Part shown: positions 1 through 9,111 of the stretch, piece by piece
Layout: every line of letters starts with the position of its first letter
Numbering within the stretch: the stretch's first letter is position 1
NCBI RefSeq assembly: GCF_030826625.1
Contig: NZ_JAPJNQ010000010.1
Span: 1-38,833, forward strand
Length of the DNA stretch: 38,833 nucleotides
Direction: 5' to 3'
Source of the DNA: Corynebacterium sp.
GTDB lineage: Bacteria; Actinomycetota; Actinomycetes; Mycobacteriales; Mycobacteriaceae
Translations under genes and position numbers: made by a program
Notes under the pieces: generated by a model
Told to the model about the DNA's origin: nothing
The model's database searches: none
What the model saw: only the letters and a program-made list of their open reading frames with translations

Positions 1-50
1 AACCCGCACGCGTTCCAGGCGTGTGACATAGGCCGCTAGTCGAATCCTCC
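1..50 (-). tRNA. tRNA-Ser(GGA), partial at window edge
   Basis: The reverse complement of positions 50 to 1 starts with an acceptor strand GGAGGAT. It continues with a D-arm (GAC...GTC), an anticodon stem CACGC/GCGTG and the loop CTGGAAC, which gives anticodon GGA. The layout matches bacterial tRNA-Ser. The variable arm, T-arm and 3' acceptor strand lie outside the window, so the gene is truncated by the window edge and is not shown to be broken. Confidence 0.88.
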
Positions 51-121
51 AGCGAGAACTAAGTCTAACAGTAGATTGCTAGAACACAAAACCAGGAAGA
101 ATTCAGGCAACTTCAGCGCCT

Positions 122-1606
122 TCACCTGCGGGGTTTCTCCGCCTTGTAAGCTTTACTCGTCTTGCGCGCTTTCCCCGCTGTGCGGTTTCGCAGCTGCCAC
201 CACAACACCAGCAACCAGGCGGCAAACCAGCCGGCATGCCAGCCCCACGGCACCGGTTCCGGCCCAGCACCCGTCTCCGTGATCACACCGTCGGCATAGA
301 CCACACCAATGCCCAAGCTGCGCAGGCGCTCGTGATCGCCAGCCTCCCACGCCTGTTGCGCCAGGATATAGCGTCGCGATGGCTTGTCGACGAGCGCGCC
401 GTCGACCTCCAACTGCCCGGAATAAACCACCGGCAAGGCCTTCGTATACGGGTTGATGCTCACCCAACCCGGCGCAGAAACCACCGTCGGGGCATCCGGC
501 AAAAACACCGTGCGGCCGTCGGCACGCTGCAATAAATCTTGATCCAACCCGGCGGTGACCTCCCGCGGGGCCAGCACCGAGACCTCAGCAGGAGCATCGA
601 TGACCTGCAGCACAGCACACAAGAGAGCCAGATATGCCCACGACCGCGGTACGCCAGCGGCGGCGCAGCAATACGCGGGAATTGCCAGCATCACCAGCTT
701 CTGCGAATCCCGCAACACACCCGGATCAACCGCAGACAACAGCTCCGGGGCCAGCCAGCCCACCAACGCGCCCCCGAGGCCCAACATCGCCAGCGCCAAC
801 ACCGCACGCGGCACCGCGCGACGGCCCAGCCACAGCACGGCAAACAACACCACCCCGAAAATCGCAAACCCCGCCGACCTCGATGCCGGAACCGCCTGCC
901 CATTCCATATTCCCCCCAAGCCCAGCAGCGAACCCAGCGTGCCGACGTAGGTTTCTGCCCGCGGGCCAAAGGCAAAATAACTACTTGTGGCCGCATGCGG
1001 GATATCCTGCAACGACGGCACCAGCCACGGCAGGCTCGCCAAACCCGCAACCACCAGGGTGAGTACGCGCGAACGCCAGTCACGCACGACGAACAACGCA
1101 GTGAGCGTGGCAAACAGTGCGCCGGTAGGCGTGAGCGAGGAAAACAGCACCGCCACCAACACCCAGACCAGATGGGTACGCAGGGCCACGATGACCGGCA
1201 GCAGCCAGGCCGCCAGCACCAACGACCACTGGCCTTGCAATAAGCGCTCGACGACGAACGGGTTGACCACCGCGATGGTCATTGCCGTCAGCTGCGCGGG
1301 CAGTGAGGCAGAGCGGTTGTGCGCCAGTAGCGCCCCGGCATACGCAGCGGCTGCCGCGCCTCCGATCAGCAAGACCCGAACTACCCATGAGGCCGGAAAC
1401 AACACCCCGAGGATCGCCAGCACGCCATCTTGTGGGGCATTGCGCGCGGGCAGATCCCCAAAACCAAAGGCCGAGGGTGACAGGGCTGGTGAATCCAGCA
1501 CGAGCATATCCCGCCAGGCTAGTTCGCCAGCTGCAAAAAATGGCCAGGTGAGAGCGCCAACCAGCAGGCTGGCCCACAAACCGAGGATCAGCAGGCGTGC
1601 GTTCAT
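122..1606 (-). CDS. Polytopic membrane protein, GT-C glycosyltransferase-like
   Basis: A 494-residue protein with about a dozen hydrophobic helices and a basic C-terminal tail. The first outside loop holds an acidic stretch (RDMLVLDSPAL, about residue 32), and a later loop has RDSQKLVML. AftD in this window has comparable elements: acidic residues in its first outside loop, and RNLHKFDPLVRIPL further on. This suggests a GT-C-fold glycosyltransferase or a degenerate relative working on the outer face of the membrane. The start lies 3 nt after the stop of the DUF3068 gene, so the two are probably co-transcribed. I do not recognise a characterised orthologue. The GT-C assignment is inferred from topology and short motifs only. 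Confidence 0.7.
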   Translation of the reverse strand: MNARLLILGLWASLLVGALTWPFFAAGELAWRDMLVLDSPALSPSAFGFGDLPARNAPQDGVLAILGVLFPASWVVRVLLIGGAAAAAYAGALLAHNRSASLPAQLTAMTIAVVNPFVVERLLQGQWSLVLAAWLLPVIVALRTHLVWVLVAVLFSSLTPTGALFATLTALFVVRDWRSRVLTLVVAGLASLPWLVPSLQDIPHAATSSYFAFGPRAETYVGTLGSLLGLGGIWNGQAVPASRSAGFAIFGVVLFAVLWLGRRAVPRAVLALAMLGLGGALVGWLAPELLSAVDPGVLRDSQKLVMLAIPAYCCAAAGVPRSWAYLALLCAVLQVIDAPAEVSVLAPREVTAGLDQDLLQRADGRTVFLPDAPTVVSAPGWVSINPYTKALPVVYSGQLEVDGALVDKPSRRYILAQQAWEAGDHERLRSLGIGVVYADGVITETGAGPEPVPWGWHAGWFAAWLLVLWWQLRNRTAGKARKTSKAYKAEKPRR

Positions 1607-1609
1607 GTG

Positions 1610-2959
1610 CTAGCTGGCGCTGGGGTTGGTGGCGTTGGGATTGGTGCCGGGTTGGCTGGTGCCGGTGTGGTTAGCGTGGGCGCGCTTCTGGCTGTGCCGG
1701 TGGCGCCAGATCATCCACACCGCAGCTGCCAGCAGAACGATGCCGAGGGCAGTGGCCAGAAAACCAATGGCCTCCCAACGTTCCACCACTCGCACTGTCT
1801 TGCTGGCCAGGTCTTGTGCTTCCTCGCGGGAGGCGGAATCATATTTCGCGTGCGTGGAGAACACGGTGCGCTCCGAGGACGGCTGCGCCGGGGTGCCATC
1901 GGCAGCGAGAAAAACCTCGTAGTGTTCATCGCGGTTGACGATCTGCCCAGTGATCGGTTCTACCCACACCAAACGGTCCACCGAATAATAGGGGCGCATG
2001 GTCACGGTATCTGTGGCGGAAAGATCGCCGGTGACGCTCTCGTCGGCAAGCTCGTCGGCGGTATAAAAATCTGTGGCGGGGCCGGTGATCTCCATGGCGT
2101 CGAAAAGCTGTGCGGCTGGTTCGTCGAGGATTTTCGGTGACAGTGCCGAGACCGGGGTGGGTGGGCTGAGCAAATCCTGCGGCTGCGAATACGCGCGCAG
2201 CAAGGAGTTTTGCAGCGGATGGGCCGTAATGGTGTGGCGGTACTCGTAAAACTCCGCGGTGGCATCGCCTTCTTCATCTCCGCCCTGCTCGATGGTGTCG
2301 GCGAAGTCAATGGGCAGTGGTTCTTGGGTGAACAGATCAAAGAAATTATAGGAACGCTTCTGCGTATCCGGTTCGAAGGCATAGTAGATGCCTGGGCGGG
2401 CAAACAGGCCGGTGTCGACGGTGGGGGCGTCTGTGTTGTCGTTTCTGCCGTCATCATAAAATCGCACGCGCGAGGTAGGGTCTGGGATGCCGATGGCGGA
2501 TTCGCGGTTGATGGTCACGTCGTTATCAGCGTGACCGAGAGGGCGCGCGGTGGTGGCGTCGTCGCTTGTGGATGAGCCTGCGCCGTCGTTGGCAAGCAGC
2601 GTGTGGCGTGCAGTAATTTCGGAACGACGTGCAGGGTCGTCTGCATCCTGCGTGGTACGCAGCAGCGTGATTTCACTGTCGACGTGCGTGGTAGTGGTGT
2701 TGATATAACACGAAAAAGTTGGTGTCGTTTCCGGGCAATCGTCGGGGCGGGGAAGCACCTTGTCAGCTCCGGCGCTGCTGGTTGCCGCAGCGAATTCCGC
2801 CGTGTCTAGCAGCTGGGTTTTCGCGTCTTCTGTGCGCGTGTGCACCGTGGTGCCTTCTGGCCAAGAATCGTGGAAGGCCATTACCAGCGGCGGAGCGGCG
2901 GTGCCAACCACTAGTGAGAGAGCAGCAGCGGCCACCGTTAACGTGACACGACGGAACAT
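1610..2959 (-). CDS. DUF3068 (PorA-family) envelope protein
   Basis: A 449-residue protein with an N-terminal signal peptide or anchor (residues 1-28), a long polar extracytoplasmic domain, a transmembrane helix near the C-terminus (about residues 393-415) and a basic, His/Lys-rich cytoplasmic tail. This layout matches the actinobacterial DUF3068 family, which databases label porin PorA family although a pore function is not generally shown. The gene is immediately upstream of the GT-C-like membrane protein gene on the same strand. It is divergent from the AT-rich unknown pair across a 227-bp intergenic stretch. The family assignment is from overall architecture, and the molecular function is unknown. 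Confidence 0.72.
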   Translation of the reverse strand: MFRRVTLTVAAAALSLVVGTAAPPLVMAFHDSWPEGTTVHTRTEDAKTQLLDTAEFAAATSSAGADKVLPRPDDCPETTPTFSCYINTTTTHVDSEITLLRTTQDADDPARRSEITARHTLLANDGAGSSTSDDATTARPLGHADNDVTINRESAIGIPDPTSRVRFYDDGRNDNTDAPTVDTGLFARPGIYYAFEPDTQKRSYNFFDLFTQEPLPIDFADTIEQGGDEEGDATAEFYEYRHTITAHPLQNSLLRAYSQPQDLLSPPTPVSALSPKILDEPAAQLFDAMEITGPATDFYTADELADESVTGDLSATDTVTMRPYYSVDRLVWVEPITGQIVNRDEHYEVFLAADGTPAQPSSERTVFSTHAKYDSASREEAQDLASKTVRVVERWEAIGFLATALGIVLLAAAVWMIWRHRHSQKRAHANHTGTSQPGTNPNATNPSAS

Positions 2960-3041
2960 AGTGCTAGCAGTATACCTGTGGCGTTAACTTCTGAGGGCTG
3001 AGGCCCAAACTAAGCGGAAGCCCAGAGGTCTTTATCTAAAA

Positions 3042-3095
3042 TTTGTTGAGAACAACAAAATAGCGCCGGTAACTTATGTTTATTTCCTTAAATAA
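3042..3095. repeat. AT-rich hairpins in the divergent spacer
   Basis: Two perfect short inverted repeats lie in the spacer between the DUF3068 gene and the unknown pair. TTTGTTG/CAACAAA (3042-3059) has a 4-nt loop, and TTATTT/AAATAA (about 3080-3095) has loop CCTT. The motif TTTATTT recurs three times between 3077 and 3163. They could be operator sites or terminator-like remnants at an insertion boundary. No function can be assigned. Confidence 0.4.
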
Positions 3096-3186
3096 GAATC
3101 GGCGTTAATTTATAATGTGATTTATTTACCGTCAAGGTGCTGTTTCGGATAGGGTTTATTTACTGGGGCGAAGGTAAGGGGCAAGT

Positions 3187-3906
3187 ATGTTCGCTGTTAC
3201 TTCAGAGTTTTGGCAGCAATCGTTACAAAATCGTGGCAGGGATGCAGTAGTTGTAGCTTCTGGCATAGAGGCAGTTGAAGGGCGACTGTTAAAAAAGCTA
3301 CTTTCCGGAATTTATTCACCTCGTATGGATATTCACGGTGTGACACTGATTGGGGAGAGCCAAAAGGAAGAATGGAGAATACATGCTAATCCGACGTACG
3401 CCTTCTTTAGAAAGATCACGAGACAACCCCCTGGAGAAGTAAATTTTTGGGAATTAGACCAAGAATTTGATGCTAACCCAGAGGTTTTGCCGAATTATTG
3501 GCTGCAGCCAGAGAGTCACTTGATTTTCAAGAGGCTTCCCATTTGGGGTAAACCCAGGGATTTTTGCAAGCCGAGCAAATTTATATCGAACTCCGAAGAT
3601 CTTTTGGTGAGCTTTGTGGACGATAATAATAATCTCGTCGGACAAGCTTTATTTATCAGTGTGGTTCCTAGGTGTTTCTTGCTTGCTGCTATGGAGTTCA
3701 ATTTTCCTAGCGAGGGCTATTTGTGTAGTTATCTGCATTATGCTGCGGCAATCGATTCTTCGTGGGAGTTTACTGCGAGCGAAATTGCATTTACGGAGTT
3801 CGGCGCTAATCAGCATAATTTAGCGAGGGTGTGGAAAGTGCAACGCTTTGCGATTCCAGAACATGACCGTCCATACGGGCCATTTGGAGAATTTTATGCC
3901 GAATAA
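3187..3906 (+). CDS. Hypothetical protein, AT-rich gene 1 of pair
   Basis: A 239-residue, apparently soluble protein without a signal peptide. ATG 3187 is preceded by a good ribosome-binding site (AAGGGG, about 6 nt away). Base composition and codon use (AAA, TTT, ATT, AAT rich) differ sharply from the GC-richer genes on either side. The protein is rich in aromatic residues (many W, F and Y), with a central KRLPIWGKPRDFC segment. I recognise no domain. The gene overlaps the next one by 11 nt, so the two are translationally coupled. The composition and the position between conserved envelope genes suggest horizontal acquisition. A two-component effector/immunity or defence pair is possible but unsupported. 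Confidence 0.7.
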   Translation: MFAVTSEFWQQSLQNRGRDAVVVASGIEAVEGRLLKKLLSGIYSPRMDIHGVTLIGESQKEEWRIHANPTYAFFRKITRQPPGEVNFWELDQEFDANPEVLPNYWLQPESHLIFKRLPIWGKPRDFCKPSKFISNSEDLLVSFVDDNNNLVGQALFISVVPRCFLLAAMEFNFPSEGYLCSYLHYAAAIDSSWEFTASEIAFTEFGANQHNLARVWKVQRFAIPEHDRPYGPFGEFYAE

Positions 3907-4699
3907 AAAATTGAGCATTCCGGTTAATTCAGAATTAATTAGTTCAACAGATGTTCTCACTATGCATAAAACTAGACCCATTGAGTCCGAAATATCTTGT
4001 GATCCTTCCTATGAGGTGATTAACGGTGACTACTGGGATCGCCTGCAGAATTATGTGGGTGCCACTGCCAAACGAGTAAGTTTTATGGAGTCGGGCTTAT
4101 TCGGAATGATTTTAGCTGGGGCTGTTTTTCCTGCATACTCGGTGCATGGCATAGTAAGCACAAAGCAACCCCATACACAACGTGCAGACGACGACAAACC
4201 CTTAGCCGTGGAAGAAAAACGCCACATATTAACCATCAACAGTTTTAGCCTCCGTTACATCATGGAACATAGACTATGGCGCCTATTGGTGAAAACACCT
4301 GAAGAAGAAAAATACGAGGATCCTATTTGGAAGCCACTATCGGGGACAGGCTATTTAGGTACTTGTGTGGCACCCGAAAAATGTCAGATTTGGTCGATGG
4401 ATCCGGACAGTGATGGAAGACAGCTTGAGATTTTGGTGGATCGTTTTGTAAGGATCAAGCTTACCGAAACACGAAATTCTATTTACAATGAACAGGTTAT
4501 CGTGGATGAGCAGATTGTGCTGGACATCAAACTTGGATGCATCATTTATGAATTAAAAAAGATGTCCACTGGGGTAACAAACTGTAACTACATTAATTTT
4601 GTGGAAACTGAGTACCAGGGAAGTAAAGAATTCACGAGTTATACCGAGCACGGCGTCACCCAATGCGGAGCTCCACTCGTGTTCGATCAATACTGCTAG
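3896..4699 (+). CDS. Hypothetical protein, AT-rich gene 2 of pair
   Basis: A 267-residue protein when read from ATG 3896. That start has a GGAGA ribosome-binding site inside the preceding gene and overlaps its stop (ATGCCGAATAA). An upstream in-frame ATG at 3848 would lengthen it by 16 residues but is less well placed. There is one moderately hydrophobic stretch (GLFGMILAGAVFPAYSV, near residue 65) and several cysteines, including a C-terminal CGAP...YC. The codon use is AT-rich like its partner. I recognise no family. It ends 9 nt before the acyltransferase start. Confidence 0.68.
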   Translation: MPNKKLSIPVNSELISSTDVLTMHKTRPIESEISCDPSYEVINGDYWDRLQNYVGATAKRVSFMESGLFGMILAGAVFPAYSVHGIVSTKQPHTQRADDDKPLAVEEKRHILTINSFSLRYIMEHRLWRLLVKTPEEEKYEDPIWKPLSGTGYLGTCVAPEKCQIWSMDPDSDGRQLEILVDRFVRIKLTETRNSIYNEQVIVDEQIVLDIKLGCIIYELKKMSTGVTNCNYINFVETEYQGSKEFTSYTEHGVTQCGAPLVFDQYC

Positions 4700-4708
4700 C
4701 CTGAGCGC

Positions 4709-5845
4709 ATGGTCGCCACCAGTGTCTCCGCATCGGTTCCGCAGCGCATCGACTGCCTAGAAGGTATTCGTGCGCTTGCAGCCGTCGGGGTGCTGATCAC
4801 TCACGTGCATTTTCAGACTGCTTCTGGGCCAGTGGTGCTGGAACGTTTTGATTACTTTGTAGCCGTGTTCTTTGTGCTCTCCGCATTTTTGCTGTGGCGT
4901 AGGCCGATCGGCCCTGGTTTTTTACGCAAGCGTGCCGCGCGCGTATTACCCGCTTACCTCGTCTGCGTCGCGGTGGTGGCGTTGGCGTTGCCAGCGGCTA
5001 GCACCATGAGCTGGCAACAACTACTCGCTAACCTGACCGCCACTCAGATCTACATCCCCGACGGGCTGGCACCAGGACTGACACACTTGTGGTCGCTGTG
5101 CGTGGAATTCGCTTTTTATTTTACTCTGCCACTGATCGCCTGGGTGCTGTTGCGCTGGCAGGCCCGCACGCGAGTACTCGCGCTGTGCGTGGTGGGGACC
5201 GCGAGTTTGGGTTGGGCTTTTTTGCCGTTTGTGGCCGGTTTCGACGGTAGCGACGGCGCTAGTTGGGCGGCGAGTGTGAACCGGCAGATTTGGCCACCGG
5301 CTTATACTCTGTGGTTCGTCGTCGGCATGCTGGCTGCCGAGGCGGAATCGGCGGGCGTCGCCAAGCGCCCAGGTGTGGTACGACGCATCCTGGGCATGAA
5401 ACCGCTGTTTTGGGCACTAGCCACTGCCTGTTTATTCCTGGCCAGCTGGGAATCCATTAGCCCGCGTGGCCTTACCCATCCGAGCCCACTGGAATTCGCC
5501 ATCCGCATCAGTCTGGGCACTGTCTTCGCGGCGTGCATCGTAGTGCCTTATGCGCTGCGGCCTACCCAGTCTGGCCTGCTGCTGAGCCAACCGGTGCAAG
5601 CCGTGGGGCGCTGGTCTTATTCGCTGTTTTTGTGGCATGTGGCGGTGCTGTCCATTGCCTTCCCGCTGGCAGGAATCGAGATGTTCAGCGGCGGTTTTGT
5701 CATCATTCTGACACTCACCCTGGGGCTTTCTGTAGCGGTCGCGGCTATCAGCTACACCTTGGTGGAAGAACCTGCCCGGCTTTGGCTCAGGCAGGCCACC
5801 GCACCGGCAGCCAAACACGCCGCGAGCAAACTATCACCGGCATAA
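4709..5845 (+). CDS. Acyltransferase family 3 (OafA-like) membrane protein
   Basis: A 378-residue integral membrane acyltransferase with about ten helices. The N-terminus shows the family pattern EGIRALAAVGVLITHVHF, with Arg21 and His32 in the R-X10-H arrangement typical of acyltransferase-3 proteins, followed by FFVLSAFLLWRR. Such enzymes O-acylate sugars or lipids at the membrane. In corynebacteria one member (TmaT) acetylates trehalose monomycolate, but nothing here proves that substrate. The gene is convergent with aftD and their 3' ends overlap by about 94 nt. A role in envelope glycan or mycolate decoration is inferred from its neighbours. Confidence 0.88.
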   Translation: MVATSVSASVPQRIDCLEGIRALAAVGVLITHVHFQTASGPVVLERFDYFVAVFFVLSAFLLWRRPIGPGFLRKRAARVLPAYLVCVAVVALALPAASTMSWQQLLANLTATQIYIPDGLAPGLTHLWSLCVEFAFYFTLPLIAWVLLRWQARTRVLALCVVGTASLGWAFLPFVAGFDGSDGASWAASVNRQIWPPAYTLWFVVGMLAAEAESAGVAKRPGVVRRILGMKPLFWALATACLFLASWESISPRGLTHPSPLEFAIRISLGTVFAACIVVPYALRPTQSGLLLSQPVQAVGRWSYSLFLWHVAVLSIAFPLAGIEMFSGGFVIILTLTLGLSVAVAAISYTLVEEPARLWLRQATAPAAKHAASKLSPA

Positions 5846-8800
5846 TGCGCGTCCGGCCACGGTGCACGCGCCAACCACAACCCGCAAATCCCCAGCAACG
5901 CTGGCGCTAAAACCACCGGGCGGATCGTCGTCCAGCGCGTGATCGCCCACGCCGCAGCTGCTGAGACCGCCCCTGCTGGGCCCACCACCGCACCCGAGAC
6001 CGCAACGGCGGCCACTGGGAATGCCCAGGCAGGAAGTGTGGGTTCTGTGGCTAGCAAGCGTCGTGCGTGCCGACGTCGCGCGGTTGCGAATTGGGTGTTG
6101 GCCGTCGGCCGTGTGAGCGGGAACAACACCAGCGCGGCTAAGGTCACCAGCGATACCCCCGCACCCACAAATAACGACGTGCGGTACGCAGCCTCACCGG
6201 CAAAACTCATGCGAAACTCGCCGGATGCGCCTGCGGGCAGCACAAACGCCTGGGTAGCGGCATCAATGCTGGTAGGTTGCAACTGTGTGACGGCGCCTGA
6301 GGCGTCGACAAGCTCGCCGCGTAAACCCTCATTGAATGCGCGTCCGGTGACGAGCAGGCGGCCCTCGCCTGCAGCATCTTCAGCGTCTGCAGCACCCGGC
6401 ACCGTGCGGCCATCGACAGGCTCATAACGCGCAGCCGGGGCAAAGCCAGGCTCTCGCAGGCTGACCCACGCGGCCGCAGTGGATATCGTGTGCGTGCCGG
6501 ATAGTTCCACCGTCTCACCTGCAGAATATTCGGTGCCGTCGATGGTGACCGGCTGTTCATCGTCGGTACGGATTTCCAGCTGCATTGTGCGCGGAACCTC
6601 GAAACTGCGCTGTACAACACCCGTATCCACCGCCAGGCGCTGGAAGACGAACTGCCGAGCATTCGCGGTAGCTGGGACGTGCACCAGGCGCGACAACTCA
6701 TGGCCAGCCAAGTGGATATCGGAGACCCCGGTGCGGGTTTCCGGATTGAGCTGGACTTCTATGCGGCTGGCACGGAGATCATCCGGGAAAGCAATGCGGG
6801 TATCTTCGCCGGCTGCAGTTTCCACGGTGATGGTGCGGATCGGCTTGTCGCTGGGACGCGAATCAGGATCCGCATCAGCAAAAGCCAGTACTCGCAGGCG
6901 TGCATCCTCCGTGGTGGTCAGATGTAATTCCGGGGCGTGGACTGTGCCGTCGGTGCTGCGGAGCTGCAACGTTCCGGGATCACCCGGGGCTGGCCACCAG
7001 GCTTGGTCCGTACCATCGACTGCCGCGTTGATCGAGCGCGCCGGATCCGCGCCCCCAAAAGCGGTGGCATCTGCGGCCGACGACGAGGCCTGCAGTTGCA
7101 CATCACCGTGGGTACGCACCGGCAGCGGCGTGGCGACGCTCGGGTAATCCAGACTCGGGTGCTTCGTGGTTGCCTCATCCGGGCTGGCCAGCGGGCCAGA
7201 GACCGACCCCTGCAGGGTGCCGAAGTTGCGATCGACCAGCAGCGGGGTATCGGTGACGATCTCGGCGCTGGGTTCCGCACCAGATCCTCCCGTCGTCGCC
7301 CCCGCATCCGCATGGTCCACCAACTGACGCGGAGCCGGGCCATCGATAGCATCCAACACAGCCAGCGCCTCACCGCCACCGGCCACGGTGACCGGATCAA
7401 GCGCGATATGCATATCCCGCTGCGCATCCAGGACGAAGACGGAAACCCCACCAGAATCTGGGTCGCCGAAATCATGGCGCTGCACAGCAGAACTTGTGGG
7501 GCTGTTTTCGGCAGCGCGGTCTAAAGCGTCGGCAAGCCTGTCGGCACGCTCACGCTGTGCCTGCGAATCCAGGTCATGGCGCACCAGCACCGCGCCGATG
7601 CCCAAACGCACCAACGGATCCACCGAGCGATCCAGCGTGGCCATCACCCCATCCAGCCCGCGGATCGCCTCCGGAGGCAGCAGCGGCACGGCATCGCGTA
7701 CGGCCCACGGCACATCCAACAATGGCTGGGCGGGCTCATCGCGGGTCCATCCCCATTCCTGCCGGGCAAACGAGGTTTCCGGGGCCAGCAACGTGCGCGT
7801 GTCGACGTTGTCGTTGAGAAAATCCGCGGCCTGGCGCCAATACTCCGGCACCTCGCGGTACGCGCCCGTCGGCAGCAACCGGCCCGACCACACCGGCGCC
7901 ACCGCGACCAGCGCGATCACCGCGACACCCAACCCTGCGGCCGCGCGCCGGGAAAACTCGCTAGAGGCTGGCAGTCGCAACACAGCGCCCAGGTTCGCCA
8001 CCCCGAGTAGCAGCGGAATGCGCACCAGGGGGTCGAATTTGTGCAGGTTACGCAGCGGGGCCAGGACGTCGTCCAGCAACTGCCCATAGGGCGCTGCCAA
8101 AACCGCAATTCCAACCAGTAGCATCACCAGCCACAGCCCGTGGAAGCGTAGGTGAGCGCGAGAATCCGCCGTGCTCTGCGTGCTCAATGCCAACCCGGCT
8201 AGTCCACAGGCAGCAATAGCGACGGTGGCCAGGACAAACACCGGCTGGGAAACCAACAGATAACCGGCCTCGCGCTCGGTATCGGCAAACGGCGTCCAGT
8301 GAGTGGTTCCGCGCAGGATTTCCAGCAGGTTCAGCCAGCGCGTGGTCACATAGGATGACTCGATGAAATCCGTAAATGGCGGGGAGTATTTGCCCAGTAC
8401 CAGCAGCGGGCCGATCCACCAGGCGCTGACGGCGACCGCGGCCGGGAGCAGCAGCCATCCTTGCCGACGCCACAGAATCACCAGACCCGCCGGGATGCAG
8501 GCGGCCAGGGTGGCAGTCGCGTTGACTGCTCCCATCAGCGCGATGGGGATGGTAGCCGCCGCGATATCCCGGCCGGTGATTTTGTCAGTGCGCAGCAGCG
8601 GCACCAGTACCCACGGCGCAAGCATCACTGGCCAGGCCTCAGAGGAAATCGCGGTCAGCGTGGTCAGCGTGCGCGGTGACAGCGCGAACAGCAGCGCGGC
8701 GATGATGTGGAAGGCGCGGATGCTTGCCGACGCCGTGACCGCGCGGCTGGAACGAGCGGCAACGCACTGGCAAAGCCGATAAAAACCAGAAAAGCCGACG

Positions 8801-9111
8801 CCGGCGACGATGGTCCACCACAACCGCTGTGCCACCCACGTGGGGAGTAGCCAGTCCGGGAGGACGTCGGCAAGCAGAAAGAAAAGCCCCTGCGGGAACA
8901 GGTAGCCGTAAGCCTGGTTTTGCAGCTGGCCCAGCGGAAACACATCCGTCCAGGCATGTGTGGCCGCAGCAAGGAAACCGGCGGGGTTAACAGCGAGATC
9001 GTGTTTAGTATCCGCGGCGATGAGCCCAACAGGCTGGGCAAACATCGCGACGGCGAGCACGAGCCAGACTACGGCGTGGGTGCTAAGTGGGTGAGTGGCG
9101 TGGGTGCGCAC
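5752..9111 (-). CDS. aftD: Alpha-(1->3)-arabinofuranosyltransferase AftD
   Basis: An 1119-residue protein. The N-terminal part (to about residue 420) is polytopic with GT-C topology. Asp34 and Asp38 lie in the first outside loop (IAADTKHDLAVNP), followed by LQNQAYGYLFPQG and later RNLHKFDPLVRIPL. A long extracytoplasmic region with beta-sandwich or carbohydrate-binding character follows, and further helices close the C-terminus. AftD adds branching arabinofuranose to arabinogalactan and lipoarabinomannan using decaprenyl-phospho-arabinose outside the membrane. It is shorter than mycobacterial AftD (about 1400 aa). The GTG start at 9111 overlaps the stop of the upstream DUF2613 gene by one base (TAGTG), and the same gene pair occurs in mycobacteria. 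The 3' end overlaps the convergent acyltransferase gene. Confidence 0.92.
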   Translation of the reverse strand: MRTHATHPLSTHAVVWLVLAVAMFAQPVGLIAADTKHDLAVNPAGFLAAATHAWTDVFPLGQLQNQAYGYLFPQGLFFLLADVLPDWLLPTWVAQRLWWTIVAGVGFSGFYRLCQCVAARSSRAVTASASIRAFHIIAALLFALSPRTLTTLTAISSEAWPVMLAPWVLVPLLRTDKITGRDIAAATIPIALMGAVNATATLAACIPAGLVILWRRQGWLLLPAAVAVSAWWIGPLLVLGKYSPPFTDFIESSYVTTRWLNLLEILRGTTHWTPFADTEREAGYLLVSQPVFVLATVAIAACGLAGLALSTQSTADSRAHLRFHGLWLVMLLVGIAVLAAPYGQLLDDVLAPLRNLHKFDPLVRIPLLLGVANLGAVLRLPASSEFSRRAAAGLGVAVIALVAVAPVWSGRLLPTGAYREVPEYWRQAADFLNDNVDTRTLLAPETSFARQEWGWTRDEPAQPLLDVPWAVRDAVPLLPPEAIRGLDGVMATLDRSVDPLVRLGIGAVLVRHDLDSQAQRERADRLADALDRAAENSPTSSAVQRHDFGDPDSGGVSVFVLDAQRDMHIALDPVTVAGGGEALAVLDAIDGPAPRQLVDHADAGATTGGSGAEPSAEIVTDTPLLVDRNFGTLQGSVSGPLASPDEATTKHPSLDYPSVATPLPVRTHGDVQLQASSSAADATAFGGADPARSINAAVDGTDQAWWPAPGDPGTLQLRSTDGTVHAPELHLTTTEDARLRVLAFADADPDSRPSDKPIRTITVETAAGEDTRIAFPDDLRASRIEVQLNPETRTGVSDIHLAGHELSRLVHVPATANARQFVFQRLAVDTGVVQRSFEVPRTMQLEIRTDDEQPVTIDGTEYSAGETVELSGTHTISTAAAWVSLREPGFAPAARYEPVDGRTVPGAADAEDAAGEGRLLVTGRAFNEGLRGELVDASGAVTQLQPTSIDAATQAFVLPAGASGEFRMSFAGEAAYRTSLFVGAGVSLVTLAALVLFPLTRPTANTQFATARRRHARRLLATEPTLPAWAFPVAAVAVSGAVVGPAGAVSAAAAWAITRWTTIRPVVLAPALLGICGLWLARAPWPDAHYAGDSLLAACLAAGAVACLSQSRAGSSTKV

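Noticed and set aside
3187..4699. Toxin-antitoxin or phage defence assignment for the AT-rich pair
   Set aside because: Gene coupling and composition would fit, but no catalytic motif or known domain could be identified.
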